NCBI RefSeq assembly: GCF_005860795.2
Contig: NZ_CP058351.1
Span: forward strand, 372,001 to 436,000
Source of the DNA: Peteryoungia desertarenae
GTDB lineage: Bacteria > Pseudomonadota > Alphaproteobacteria > Rhizobiales > Rhizobiaceae
Reading direction: 5' to 3'
DNA: 64,000 nucleotides
Below, piece by piece: positions 25,741-34,369 of the stretch; the first letter of the stretch is position 1, and the number at the start of each line of letters is the position of its first letter. The position numbers were made by a program, and so were the translations under genes. Under the pieces are notes generated by a model, which was given only the letters and a program-made list of their open reading frames with translations, was not told the DNA's origin and did no database searches.

Positions 25741-26757
25741 TTAATTGCCCAGGGCGTTGATCTGCTCCAGCACGCCTTCGGGCCAGGCCTTGGCAAAGTC
25801 GGATCCGACATACTGGGCCTGAACATGCGTCCGGAAGGCCTGAAGATCGGGCTCATAGACATCCAGTCCCTGAGCGGTCAGGAAAGCCACCAGTTCGTCT
25901 TCCTTTTTCAGCTGGGCCTGTCGACCGGCTTCGGCGGCGTCTTCCGCGGCCTTCTGGACGGTCGCCTGTTGTTCGGCATCGAGGCCATCCCAGACCGCTT
26001 TGGAAAAGGCAATATAGTTGAGGTCAACCAGATGCGCAGTCAGACTGATCTGCTTGGTCACCTCGTAGAATTTTGCATCGACCACCGTTGGCAGGGGATT
26101 GTCCTGTCCATCGACCGAACCGGTCTGCAGGGCCGTGTAGATTTCCGTAAAGGCCATGGGCGTGGGATTGGCGCCAAGCGCCCGCCCGAGGAATTGCCAT
26201 GCGTCGCTTCCCGGCATGCGCAGGTTGACGCCCGCCAGATCTGCCGGTGTCATGACGTTTTTCTCCGAGCGCGGGAAGCGCAGATTGACGTGTCGCTTGC
26301 CCAGATACATCACGGCGAGGAGCTTGACGCCCAGCTCGTCTTCAACCTTCTGCTTGAAGGGCGCCATCAGGGCGTCGTTGAAGACCTTGACCTGATGCTC
26401 GGCGCTTTGATGAACATAGCCCGTCGCAAAGATGGAGAATTCCGGCAAAAAGTTGGCGAGTTCCTGTGCTGACGTGATCGACATTTCAAGATCGCCGGAG
26501 GCAATGGCTTCAAGTTCGGAGCCTTGGGGAACCAATGACGAATTGTAATGGGGCTGATAGGTGGCAAAACTGCTGATCGCCGGGCCAAACACGGTCGCCA
26601 GGGCAATCGAGCGCTGATCGGTTTCGGAGGCAGGCGTCGACATGCGGATGACCGGCTTGTCCTGCGCTGATGCAGAGGTGAGGTGCAGGGTTGCTCCCAA
26701 AAGGGCCAGCATCCCGGTTGAAGCCAGCATGATGCGGCGTGTGATGGTTTTCGGCAT
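25741..26757 (-). CDS. TRAP transporter substrate-binding protein (DctP family)
   Basis: A 338-residue periplasmic protein. A signal peptide (ITRRIMLASTGMLALLGATL) ends near ASAQ at residue 32. Family landmarks are VNLRMPGSDAWQFLGRALGA near residue 170, with the carboxylate-binding Arg, and EIYTALQTGSVDGQDNPLPT. GGGAGG lies about 10 nt before the ATG. It is the first gene of the minus-strand operon dctP-dctQ-dctM-dapA-like-aroE-like. The ligand is probably an organic acid, but the sequence does not say which. Confidence 0.9.
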   Translation of the reverse strand: MPKTITRRIMLASTGMLALLGATLHLTSASAQDKPVIRMSTPASETDQRSIALATVFGPAISSFATYQPHYNSSLVPQGSELEAIASGDLEMSITSAQELANFLPEFSIFATGYVHQSAEHQVKVFNDALMAPFKQKVEDELGVKLLAVMYLGKRHVNLRFPRSEKNVMTPADLAGVNLRMPGSDAWQFLGRALGANPTPMAFTEIYTALQTGSVDGQDNPLPTVVDAKFYEVTKQISLTAHLVDLNYIAFSKAVWDGLDAEQQATVQKAAEDAAEAGRQAQLKKEDELVAFLTAQGLDVYEPDLQAFRTHVQAQYVGSDFAKAWPEGVLEQINALGN

Positions 26758-26879
26758 GTCGTCTTTTCCTCCCAGACTTCTTTTCTGCCGGCACGCAATT
26801 GCACCAGAGATGTGACCCTGATCCGCTCCTCCAGCGGTTTCACGGGGCAGATGCAAAACTTTGTGCTGACTGTCATGGC

Positions 26880-26893
26880 ACTAACATGTTAGT
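26880..26893. promoter_or_regulatory. 14-bp perfect palindrome in the TRAP/GntR divergent promoter
   Basis: ACTAACATGTTAGT is self-complementary, and a related half-site (GTTAG) recurs at 26898-26902. It lies between the TRAP operon and the divergent GntR gene, the expected place for that regulator's operator. Confidence 0.55.
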
Positions 26894-26934
26894 ACGTTGT
26901 TAGCAATAGTTCAGTGAAGGCGAAAACATTCAAC

Positions 26935-27648
26935 ATGGGCAATGATGTGAAACACAATCCTTCAAACGCGCCCCCGCCTGGTGGCGAGGGGTCGCTGCGA
27001 CAGCTGGCCTATCAGCGCATCGAGGATCTTTTGAACTGGGGCCGCGTCAGGCCAGGGCAGATCATCTCCCAAAGGGAGCTGGTCGACCTGACACAGGTCA
27101 CCTTGAGTGCCGTTCGCGAAGCCATTCCGCGTTTCGAGGCCGAGGGGCTCTTGCAGACGCTTCCGCAAAGAGGCCTGATGGTCCCCAGCCTCGACGTTGC
27201 CTTTATTCGGGAAGCCTATCAGATGCGGCGCATCATCGAGCTTGCTGCCGTGCCGGATCTTGTCCGTAGGCTCGATCGATCGGTCATAACTGACTGGATC
27301 GGCTGGCACGAGGAAGCCCGTGAACGCCTTGCAAAAGAAGATTCGGTCGATCTTCTCGGTTTCATCAGGGACTTCCAGCTCTATGACTGGGACATGCATG
27401 CACGCATGGTTGCCGCGATGGACAACAGCCTGATCGCAAATGTCTATCGGGTAACCCTCATCAAGATCAGGATGTCCGCCCAGGGCCGGGTCCGTGTCAC
27501 GCGCGACAACGCAAACCGCGTCATCAACGAGCACATCGCCTTTCTCACCCCTCTTGCCGAAGGTCGCCTTGATGAAGCATCGGCTGCGCTCTCCTATCAT
27601 CTCGATCAGTCATTGACGCTCGCTCTCGGTGGCGGGGTCAAGGGGTAA
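26935..27648 (+). CDS. GntR family transcriptional regulator
   Basis: A 237-residue regulator with an N-terminal winged helix (LRQLAYQRIEDLLNWGRVRP, then SQRELVDLTQVTLSAVREAI) and an FCD-type helical effector domain (EAYQMRRIIELAAVP, DWDMHARMVAAMDN, NEHIAFLTPLAEGRLDEASA). A GTG at 26914 in frame is possible, but the ATG at 26935 suits the domain start better. It is divergent from the TRAP/DapA/AroE operon and probably represses it through the palindrome at 26880-26893. Confidence 0.88.
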   Translation: MGNDVKHNPSNAPPPGGEGSLRQLAYQRIEDLLNWGRVRPGQIISQRELVDLTQVTLSAVREAIPRFEAEGLLQTLPQRGLMVPSLDVAFIREAYQMRRIIELAAVPDLVRRLDRSVITDWIGWHEEARERLAKEDSVDLLGFIRDFQLYDWDMHARMVAAMDNSLIANVYRVTLIKIRMSAQGRVRVTRDNANRVINEHIAFLTPLAEGRLDEASAALSYHLDQSLTLALGGGVKG

Positions 27649-27933
27649 GCCATCGCGATGGTCTTGTCCTGACCTGGCCCGGACTGCCTGCACCGCATGA
27701 GACCTGGCCGGAAACGGTTTACGCACGTCCTCAACCTTGAGCTTTCCACTCTCTGGCTCAGCAGGAAACCCGGTTCCAAAGCGTGCCAAAACCGTTGCAG
27801 CTCACGGCGAACAGCACGGAGCGACAGGTGGGTACCTAAATTAGATTCTATTTATAATTGTCAAAAAGTACAATCGCAACCAGAATTCGGTTGTGATGAT
27901 CTGTCCCCCGGCCGAACAGCAGAGGACGGGTTC

Positions 27934-28914
27934 ATGGAGAAGATTCGATCATATCAAAGGCTCGTGCGCAAACTTGAGGAAGCCCTGGGGGAGCAGCTTT
28001 TTCTTGCTCTTCATGACGACGACGTCGTCGAGATCATGCTCAACCCGGATGGGAGGCTCTTCATCGAGCGGCTTGGACGCGGCTTTGGTCCTGCCGGCGA
28101 CATGTCCGCGTCTGCGGCCGAAACGCTTATCGGCACGGTTGCTCATTCTTTGAGTTGCGAGGTCGACACATTTCGTCCCATCATCTCTGGTGAGTTGCCG
28201 ATTGGCGGACATCGTTTCGAGGGTTTGCTGCCACCCGTTGTCGCCAGACCTTCCTTCTCCATTCGCAGACGCGCATCAAACCTCATTCCGCTTGATGATT
28301 ATGTGCAGTCCGGCGTCATGACACCAAGGCAGGCGGCAACCATCCGTAATGCCGTCGAGGCCCGTCTGAACATTGTCATCTCCGGTGGAACCGGTTCAGG
28401 CAAGACCACGCTTGCCAATGCCGTTCTTGACGAGATCACCAGGCGCGCACCTGAAGATCGCCTTTTCATCCTTGAGGATACCGGCGAAATCCAGTGCAGA
28501 GCCGAAAACGCCGTCTTCCTGCATACGAGCGAGACAGTCGACATGGCCCGGCTGCTCAAGAGCACGATGCGCCTCAGACCCGATCGGATCATTGTCGGCG
28601 AAGTCCGCGATGGGGCAGCTCTGACCCTTCTCAAAGCCTGGAACACGGGTCATCCCGGTGGTGTGACCACGCTCCATTCCAATACGGCGCGCTCTGCGCT
28701 TCGGCGGCTTGAGCAGCTGACTGCCGAAGTCAGCCAGCGGCCCATGCGCGAGGTCATTGGCGAGGCGGTCGACCTCGTTGTCTCGATCGAGCGTACGGCC
28801 CGTGGCCGACGCATCAGCGATCTCCTGCATGTCGAGTGCTTCGTCAATGATCGCTATCAGCTGCGCTGTGATGGCGCCGCCCAGGAAAAGGAGGAGGTCC
28901 GTCATGTGGCCTGA
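27934..28914 (+). CDS. trbB: Conjugal transfer ATPase TrbB (VirB11 family)
   Basis: A 326-residue hexameric secretion ATPase of the P-type/Ti trb system. An N-terminal domain ([15 protein letters not shown]) precedes Walker A ([15 protein letters not shown], residue about 148), the Asp box ([13 protein letters not shown]), Walker B ([18 protein letters not shown]) and the His box ([13 protein letters not shown]). GAGGACGGG precedes the ATG. It opens trbB-trbC-trbD-trbE in the order of Rhizobium/Agrobacterium plasmids. The usual upstream traI quorum-sensing gene is absent. As the operon is cut in trbE, mating-pair formation cannot work from this locus alone. Confidence 0.92.
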   Translation: MEKIRSYQRLVRKLEEALGEQLFLALHDDDVVEIMLNPDGRLFIERLGRGFGPAGDMSASAAETLIGTVAHSLSCEVDTFRPIISGELPIGGHRFEGLLPPVVARPSFSIRRRASNLIPLDDYVQSGVMTPRQAATIRNAVEARLNIVISGGTGSGKTTLANAVLDEITRRAPEDRLFILEDTGEIQCRAENAVFLHTSETVDMARLLKSTMRLRPDRIIVGEVRDGAALTLLKAWNTGHPGGVTTLHSNTARSALRRLEQLTAEVSQRPMREVIGEAVDLVVSIERTARGRRISDLLHVECFVNDRYQLRCDGAAQEKEEVRHVA

Positions 28915-29287
28915 AACACGTCCCATTCCTGTTCTGCCGATCACTCTCGCGGTTCTCTTTGCCTTTTCGCCTCCGGTGCTTGCCAGCTCTGGCGGCGGCC
29001 TGCCATGGGAGGGGCCACTCCAGCAGATCCAGGAATCCATTACCGGACCCGTCGCCGGTTACATTGCTCTGGCCGCAGTCGCCATTGCGGGGGGCATGCT
29101 GATCTTCGGTGGCGAACTCAACGATTTTGCGCGACGGCTTGTCTATGTCGTCCTCGTTGCCGGCATTCTTCTGGGGGCGACGGCCATTGTCGGATTGTTC
29201 GGAGCGACCGGCGCCTCGATCGGCCTGCCGTCTGCCCAGGCTTCTCCGATGACTTTTCATGATATCGGGGAGCGGGGACATGTCTGA
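28904..29287 (+). CDS. trbC: Conjugal transfer pilin-like protein TrbC (VirB2 family)
   Basis: A 127-residue membrane protein. An N-terminal signal ([20 protein letters not shown]) is followed by two hydrophobic segments ([20 protein letters not shown] and [20 protein letters not shown]) split by a short polar loop, the plan of the VirB2/TrbC pilin. GGAGGAGG lies ahead of the ATG at 28904, inside the end of trbB (11-bp overlap). It is probably the major subunit of the mating pilus, intact at this locus. Confidence 0.88.
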   Translation: MWPETRPIPVLPITLAVLFAFSPPVLASSGGGLPWEGPLQQIQESITGPVAGYIALAAVAIAGGMLIFGGELNDFARRLVYVVLVAGILLGATAIVGLFGATGASIGLPSAQASPMTFHDIGERGHV

Positions 29288-29579
29288 TCCTTCCTTCGGC
29301 CTCAAGCGCAGCCGCATTCACCGCGCGCTTTCCCGCCCCAACCTCCTGATGGGTGCAGATCGCGAACTGGTGCTGGCGACCGGACTTGCCGCCGTGATCC
29401 TGATCTTTGTCGTTTTGACCATCTACTCGGTCATCCTCGGGCTTTCGATCTGGATGATGATCATCGGCCTGCTGCGCCTTCTGGCGAAATCCGATCCGCT
29501 GATGCGGCAGGTCTATCTGCGACACCTGTCCTATCGCTCCTCTTACAGGCCGACAAGTTCGCCCTGGCGAAAGCCTTGA
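29280..29579 (+). CDS. trbD: Conjugal transfer protein TrbD (VirB3 family)
   Basis: A 99-residue protein with a basic N-terminus ([20 protein letters not shown]) and one long hydrophobic block ([20 protein letters not shown] and the following residues), ending in a polar tail with [11 protein letters not shown]. These are typical of TrbD, an inner-membrane part of the transfer channel. It overlaps trbC by 8 bp and precedes trbE by 10 nt. Confidence 0.88.
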   Translation: MSDPSFGLKRSRIHRALSRPNLLMGADRELVLATGLAAVILIFVVLTIYSVILGLSIWMMIIGLLRLLAKSDPLMRQVYLRHLSYRSSYRPTSSPWRKP

Positions 29580-29589
29580 GGGTCCTGTC

Positions 29590-30056
29590 ATGATATCCCT
29601 GAAACGCTTCCGCAAGACAGGCCCATCCTTTGCCGATCTCGTTCCCTATGCGGGGATGGTGGATAACGGCATCCTGCTCTTGAAGGATGGCAGCCTGCTG
29701 GCTGGCTGGTATTTTGCCGGTCCTGACAGCGAGAGTGCGACGGACAGCGAACGCAACGAACTGTCGCGTCAGATCAACGCAATCCTGGCACGGCTTGGCA
29801 GCGGGTGGATGATCCAGGTCGAGGCGGTCCGGTTGCCTGTCACCAACTATCCAGACAAGGAGCGTTGCCATTTTCCTGATCCGGTCACACGGGCGATCGA
29901 CGCCGAGCGTCGCAGGCTGTTCGAGCAGGAAAAGGGCCATTTCGAGAGCAGGCACGCTCTTCTCCTGACCTATCGGCCTCTCGAACCCGGCAAGGCAGCA
30001 CTCAGCCGGTATGTCTATTCGGACGCGGAGAGCCGAAAGACATCCTATGCAGATAT
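29590..30056 (+). pseudogene. trbE: Truncated trbE (VirB4-like conjugation ATPase), first 155 codons
   Basis: The frame encodes the N-terminal TrbE domain (GPSFADLVPYAGMVDNGILL, then AGWYFAGPDSESATD and RCHFPDPVTRAIDAERRRLF) up to about SYAD at residue 155. Intact TrbE is about 800 residues and carries the Walker ATPase further on, which is missing. After about 30050-30056 the frame runs into an inverted traB fragment and stops at 30162 after some 35 unrelated residues. The loss of the ATPase breaks the trb operon. Confidence 0.85.
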
Positions 30057-30602
30057 CCGTTCGATCGTCGGTGTCCACACACCAAGCGTGCTTTCAGGAA
30101 GAACAACGATCGTCGCTCCTGATCCACCGGCTTGTGTGGCGATTTCGGTCAGATCCTTCTGACGTTGAAGGGACGTGTCGCGGCCAAGGCTCGCCCCCAT
30201 ACGCACATCGAGGCCAGACCAGGCTTTGTTAGTAATGGCCTCTGATCCGACGATAGCCGACCAGAACCACAGAGCCGAAAGGACAATGGCGGTCGCGGCG
30301 CCAAACCGTGTCACCAGAGCCATCAGCGCGGCAGTCGCAGCAAGAAGGCCCCACCAGCCCCAGCCTGGAAAGACGATACCCGCGGCCGTCAGGGGATGGG
30401 CCCAACCCGTGATCCCAAATGGAGGCAGCGCGGTTATCAGAAGGATCAACAGATATCGGCCAGGCTTTGCCCACCCGTTCTGCCTGGTCCAAAGCAGTGT
30501 GTGAACGAGAACAAAGGATGCTGCTGCCGCAATCCAGAGTGATGTCCCCAGCCATGGATCAGCGGCGTAGAACTGCGCCACGCCGATTGGCAATCCCCCT
30601 GG
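30057..30602 (-). pseudogene. traB: traB fragment (Ti-type conjugal transfer protein), truncated at both ends
   Basis: On the minus strand this reads as an internal part of TraB, a membrane protein with an apolipoprotein N-acyltransferase/nitrilase-like fold: PIGVAQFYAADPWLG at its left, then GYWGWWGLL-type hydrophobic helices (FGITGWAHPLTAAGIVFPGW), and IVVLPESTLGVWTPT with the Glu of a nitrilase motif at its end. Normal TraB is about 400 residues and starts earlier and ends later. The left end joins trbE at 30050-30062 and the right end joins a Toprim gene at 30589-30610. Confidence 0.8.
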
Positions 30603-30610
30603 GGATTGCC
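30589..30610. repeat. Inverted repeat at the traB/Toprim junction
   Basis: GGCAATCCCC and GGGGATTGCC form a perfect 10-bp inverted repeat with a 2-nt spacer. Both the traB reading (GLPIGVAQ) and the Toprim reading (ATDGNPQGD) extend into it, so the breakpoint lies within the repeat. It may mark a recombination or repair junction. Confidence 0.6.
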
Positions 30611-31377
30611 GTCCGTCGCTGCAACAAGCTGAGTGTCAGGCGCCGCAGCAAGACGCCGCACTGCAGCCACGGTTGCCGGCGCCCATCCGCCGCCAGTGCT
30701 GAGATAGAGCGTTCCGTCTCGCACTCCGTCGAGCGCAGCGAGGCTCATGGCGTCGATGGCGGCCTCGGTCACACAAAGCCGGCTGGCTTGGCTTGCACCA
30801 AATCGAAACAGGATCTTGCTCCCGCCCGTGGCGAAACCGCGCCACTCTGGCCCGCGCCCTTCCCATCCGCTGATCGTGCCGTCGTCGTCGGTATGGGCCG
30901 CCCACATGCTCCCACAGGGGCCCTCCCGCAGAAGATCCTGATTGATCGCTGTGCGAATGATGAAGGCGGGGAGGCACCGGTTCCACCGAAGATAGCGCCA
31001 GGTGGCCGACCCTGACCAGGGCGCTGGTCTGTCAGCCCAATCCTCGGCGATTGATTGGAGCGATTTATGCACTCCATCACCCTGCCGCCACAGTGTGTGT
31101 GATGGCTGGAAACTGCACAGAGCGGCGATGCGATGGCAACTTTCGATGAAATCGCATCCTTCAAGGGCCATCATCAGGCCGAAGACATCCCCTCTCCGGT
31201 CGCTCAGAGGATCAACCATCCTCGGCCGGCATGCGTGACAATAATGATCTGACCGCCTCGGCGATACTTCATTGCACGTTTCGTGCTTTCCTTGGCATCG
31301 AGGGCAAATGCGGTTGTTTCCAACACCGCCTGGCAGCCGACAGTTTTGCGAAGACGCTCAATCTCTTCTCTCTTCAT
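30600..31377 (-). pseudogene. DUF3991/Toprim-domain protein, frameshifted and 3'-truncated
   Basis: The start at 31377 gives MKREEIERLRKTVGCQAVL and YRRGGQIIIVTHAGRGW, the usual N-terminus of plasmid DUF3991 proteins. The frame then needs a one-base shift near 31215 to continue as DPLSDRRGDVFGLMMALEGC, giving the Toprim part with RLCVTEAAIDAMSLAALDG and QLVAATDGNPQGD. The rest of the Toprim domain is lost at the traB junction. Such proteins are common next to relaxase genes on conjugative plasmids and may be primases or DNA-binding proteins. The frameshift looks like a one-base loss. Confidence 0.82.
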
Positions 31378-31570
31378 TTTGTTTCCGGCCGCATTGGGGC
31401 CGCTCCTTCTTTTCGCTTCTTCCCGCAACAAGCGGGACGACCTTCCGACAGGCGCGAAGAGCAAAGGGCGCAAGGGTGCGCCTCGCATTTGAAGGATCAG
31501 ACAGGGTGGCGATCAGGCGCGGCGAAGCCTCCCTTGCGGCCGCGGGCTCGCCAGCGGCAGCCGGAACGGC

Positions 31571-31595
31571 AAAAAAAAGGGGCTCAGTGAGCCCC
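31571..31595 (-). terminator. Rho-independent terminator, minus direction
   Basis: GGGGCTCA and TGAGCCCC make an 8-bp stem with a 1-nt gap at 31579-31595. On the minus strand it is followed by eight U residues (31571-31578). It lies upstream of the DUF3991 pseudogene and would end transcription entering from the right. Confidence 0.7.
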
Positions 31596-32056
31596 CAGCC
31601 CCCCAAAGGAAGAAACTCATCGATGTGTCTTTCATCGATTTTTATCAGCGCCTCCGACATCACACGCAAAAAGCTTACACACCCCGCTTGAGATGGGAGA
31701 TTCGAATGCAGGTCACCACGAGCTGCAGGTCAAAGAAAAGCACCGCCGGGAGAAACGGGCTTGCTTCCGCAGCCAGGACGATCCTCGGCATGAACGAAGA
31801 GGGGTTTCGGTATGCCGACGGAAAGTCAGATCGCATCGATTTCTCAGATATCGATTATCCATCCGTTGTGGCCGCTTCTAGGAAGTTCATTGCAAACTCC
31901 GTTCGTCACAAGCAAACACGCAGATTGGCAACTGGCTGAATTCACTCGGTAATCCGCACCCTTCAGGCTCTCTTCCTAATCGATCGGCAATTGTGATTTG
32001 CAGGGAGTGTATTGACCCAGTGAAAATCTGCTCATGCTATAGAGAAGGAAATAGCG
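31596..32056. other. Stretch without a recognised gene
   Basis: A plus-strand frame at 31625-31939 (104 codons) has no good ribosome-binding site and no family resemblance, although its end (IDFSDIDYPSVVAASRKFIA) is protein-like. It may be a fragment. The last 70 bp probably contain the left end of the IS3-type remnant. Confidence 0.4.
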
Positions 32057-32372
32057 ATGTGCGTGACGACGGAAGACAATGTCAAACGACGGACAGCCAA
32101 GCGCAAGACAGCGCTTGTGCTGGACAGTATCCAGGGAAAGACAAGGGTGGCAGAAGCGAGCCGTTCGCATGACCTTTCTCCCTCAGAGATCGAGGGCTGG
32201 ATGGAGGACGCTAAGCGAGGCATGGAGAATGCTCTGCGTGCCAATCCACTGGAGATCCGGGAGCACTACGAGAAGCCTTGAAGGATCTTCAGGAGGCCTA
32301 TGGCGAGGCCATGCTGGAGCTGCGTGCTCGAAAAAAGCTTGCGGCCCTCATGGAGCGGGAGGACGACAGATG
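32057..32372 (+). mobile_element. IS3-family orfA remnant, frameshifted
   Basis: The first frame (32057-32281) reads as an IS3-type OrfA helix-turn-helix protein (KTALVLDSIQGKTRVAEASR, then LSPSEIEGWMEDAKRGMENA). A one-base loss near 32270-32275 moves the continuation to another frame: ALKDLQEAYGEAMLELRARK and LMEREDDR, ending at 32372. No orfB with DDE residues follows, so the element is dead. A dispersed repeat begins 60 bp later. Confidence 0.8.
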
Positions 32373-32431
32373 ATCCGGAGCCGCTCCCGCATCAGCGGCA
32401 TAAACTGTGCAGATTCAGCTGGGTCAATACA

Positions 32432-32497
32432 AGGTCGCCAAGCTTTGCCTCTTCGGTCCGGTCGGTATAGCCGACGGCACTGCTTTGCAGCCACCAG
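32432..32497 (+). repeat. Dispersed 66-bp direct repeat, copy A
   Basis: Matches 44403-44468 in the same orientation with about 88% identity, the first 24 bases (32432-32455) being identical. It lies in a minus-strand open frame (about 32392-32575) with a hydrophobic stretch and the residues DSWWLQSSAVGYTDRTEEAK, but no start codon. The two copies lie outside the ends of the sugar cluster. Its nature is unknown. Confidence 0.75.
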
Positions 32498-32924
32498 GAA
32501 TCGAGCAAGGCGCCGACCACCAGAAGAACCAGGCTGTACTTGACCCATGTCCCCGGGCGTTCTTCTTCGCCCGCTCACCGAGTTAGAGTTCAAGAATGCG
32601 GGTAGCGGGCATGGGCACTAATCCTGTTGGCAACGCCAAAGCCCACCATTGCCCCATTATGGCCGTCAATCCGCAGCTCACCAACATGCTCTTCTAGCTA
32701 TCACCGCACAAAAAAAACGAAAAATCCGAGCGACTGTCACCCAGCTCTACGCCGTCACCCGCGCTGCCCGCAAATAGCCGTACGCACAAACTGCTCTCGT
32801 CTACAACGTGGCGCGTTCATCGCGCTCACATTTGCTTGTTTGTCACGTCCATGGTTCTCTGCAAGATGGAAACTCGCCTTAAGAGAAAGCATTACATAGA
32901 AAAAGTCGGCGTTGACTATGTGAA
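32498..32924. other. Stretch without a recognised gene
   Basis: This 427-bp, less GC-rich stretch contains an A-rich patch near 32706-32722. The plus-strand frame at 32627-32899 has biased, non-protein-like composition and is rejected. It separates the repeat from the end of the polysaccharide operon. Confidence 0.45.
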
Positions 32925-33707
32925 TCAGCCAACGCGCCTCAAGAACCCGTCGGGTGCTACGGTTATAAGCAGCTTATGCTGAATGTTCTTGTCGATCTGG
33001 AACTCGGGGTGGCTTGTGAGGTATTCCCAAACAGCGGTCTTGGGATTATTTCCTGGCCCCCAGGGACGCTCGGGGAACATGTCTGCGGGCATGTCTTCAA
33101 CAACAGTATCGAAAACGACACAATAACTGCCCTCGCTGACGAGGGGAGCATAGGCCGTCAACTCGGCCAACACGTGGTCATGGGTGTGGTTGCTGTCCAA
33201 GCATATTAGAATGCGTTTATAGTCCGCAGCCACTTGATGTACTTGCTCGATAACCTCTGGCGCAATACTGGAGCCTTGGATCATTTGAATGCGCGTCGCC
33301 ATCGGATGCGCCTCAATTGCTTTGCGATTGTGGGTGCGGATATCGATATCAATTCCGATCACTTTGCGATTCGATCGCGCCGGGTCCATCATTGTGCCTG
33401 CTTCAATTGCCTCGCACATGTCGAGCAAGGCAAGCATGGACGCGCTGAGGATTAGCGAGCCGCCATGAGCAATCCCGGTCTCAATGATCAAGTCAGGTTT
33501 GATTTCCCAGATGAGTTCCTGCATCGCCGACATATCCTGTGGATATTGGATGATGGGTCGGCCTAGCCATTCGAAGTGATACGAGTATTTCAGTTTATTC
33601 GCGGAATCGATCCATTGACGAGTAGCGTTTGCCATATCAGCGCAGGCCCCTTGCTCCGCTATTTCGATATCGCACTCACGCTTGAATTTTTCATATTGAT
33701 TTGGCAT
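32925..33707 (-). CDS. CmcI/RhlU family cephalosporin-hydroxylase-like methyltransferase
   Basis: A 260-residue protein with a Rossmann methyltransferase core of the CmcI family: DLIIETGIAHGGSLILSASM (SAM loop), VIGIDIDIRTHNRKAIEAHP, and ILICLDSNHTHDHVLAELTA. Family members in glycan loci are thought to methylate sugar hydroxyls; the name cephalosporin hydroxylase is historical. It lies 5 nt after the acyltransferase gene at the end of a seven-gene operon, so it may O-methylate the branched amino sugar made upstream. Base composition here looks lower in GC than the 36-44 kb genes. Confidence 0.82.
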   Translation of the reverse strand: MPNQYEKFKRECDIEIAEQGACADMANATRQWIDSANKLKYSYHFEWLGRPIIQYPQDMSAMQELIWEIKPDLIIETGIAHGGSLILSASMLALLDMCEAIEAGTMMDPARSNRKVIGIDIDIRTHNRKAIEAHPMATRIQMIQGSSIAPEVIEQVHQVAADYKRILICLDSNHTHDHVLAELTAYAPLVSEGSYCVVFDTVVEDMPADMFPERPWGPGNNPKTAVWEYLTSHPEFQIDKNIQHKLLITVAPDGFLRRVG

Positions 33708-33712
33708 TTTCC

Positions 33713-34369
33713 CTAAATCCCTGAAGTCGATCTGATAATTCGCGCTGGGTTGCCAGCAACCGTTACACCAGCAGGTAAATCACGGGTGACAACGGCACCA
33801 GCGCCAATCACAGTATCTGAGCCAATAGAAAGGCGTGGCAGAACAACCGCCCCTGCCCCGATGAAGACATTATCGCCCACAGTGATGCAGCCGCACAGAG
33901 TAGCACCAGGCGCTAGATGGACTCCGTTGCCCAACACGCATTCGTGATCGACGGATGCTCGGTGATTAACAATGCAGGCCTCACCCAAGTAGGTGTCCAC
34001 TCCAACATTAGTCAGAGCCAGTATCTGCGTGCCATCTCCCACCTTCGCAGTCCGACTTACCACCGAAGAAGAATGGACCAGCACCGGAAGAAGCAAGCCC
34101 CGATTGCGGAAAAGCTTGTGTATCGCAACACGATCTCGACCGCGCCCGCCACCAATGGCAGCAAGTCCCGCTATGCTTGTTAGATCGACCTGCGTAGACG
34201 CCCAAATCGAAAAACCTTCTTCACCGTAATAAACAGGTACCCCAGGCAAAGCAGTTGCGACAGCACTGTTATCAAACAGAGCTACCACTCGTCCACCTTG
34301 GTCTGTAATGATTTCGGAAAGCACTTTAGCATGGCCTGCGCTTCCCCACAGGACAAAGGACTTAGCCAT
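33713..34369 (-). CDS. NeuD/PglD-type sugar O- or N-acyltransferase
   Basis: A 218-residue enzyme with an N-terminal Rossmann-like domain (VLWGSAGHAKVLSEIITD) and a C-terminal left-handed beta-helix of hexapeptide repeats (VGDGTQILALTNVGVDTYLG, CIVNHRASVDHECVLGNGVH, CITVGDNVFIGAGAVVL). The His in NHRASVDHEC matches the catalytic base region of PglD. PglD acetylates a C4 amino group. The gene overlaps the aminotransferase by 8 bp, so acylation of the amine it installs is the natural reading. Confidence 0.87.
   Translation of the reverse strand: MAKSFVLWGSAGHAKVLSEIITDQGGRVVALFDNSAVATALPGVPVYYGEEGFSIWASTQVDLTSIAGLAAIGGGRGRDRVAIHKLFRNRGLLLPVLVHSSSVVSRTAKVGDGTQILALTNVGVDTYLGEACIVNHRASVDHECVLGNGVHLAPGATLCGCITVGDNVFIGAGAVVLPRLSIGSDTVIGAGAVVTRDLPAGVTVAGNPARIIRSTSGI

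Noticed and set aside
31625..31939. 104-codon plus-strand ORF
   Set aside because: No ribosome-binding site, no family resemblance, and it begins over the upstream side of a minus-strand terminator. A gene scrap cannot be excluded.
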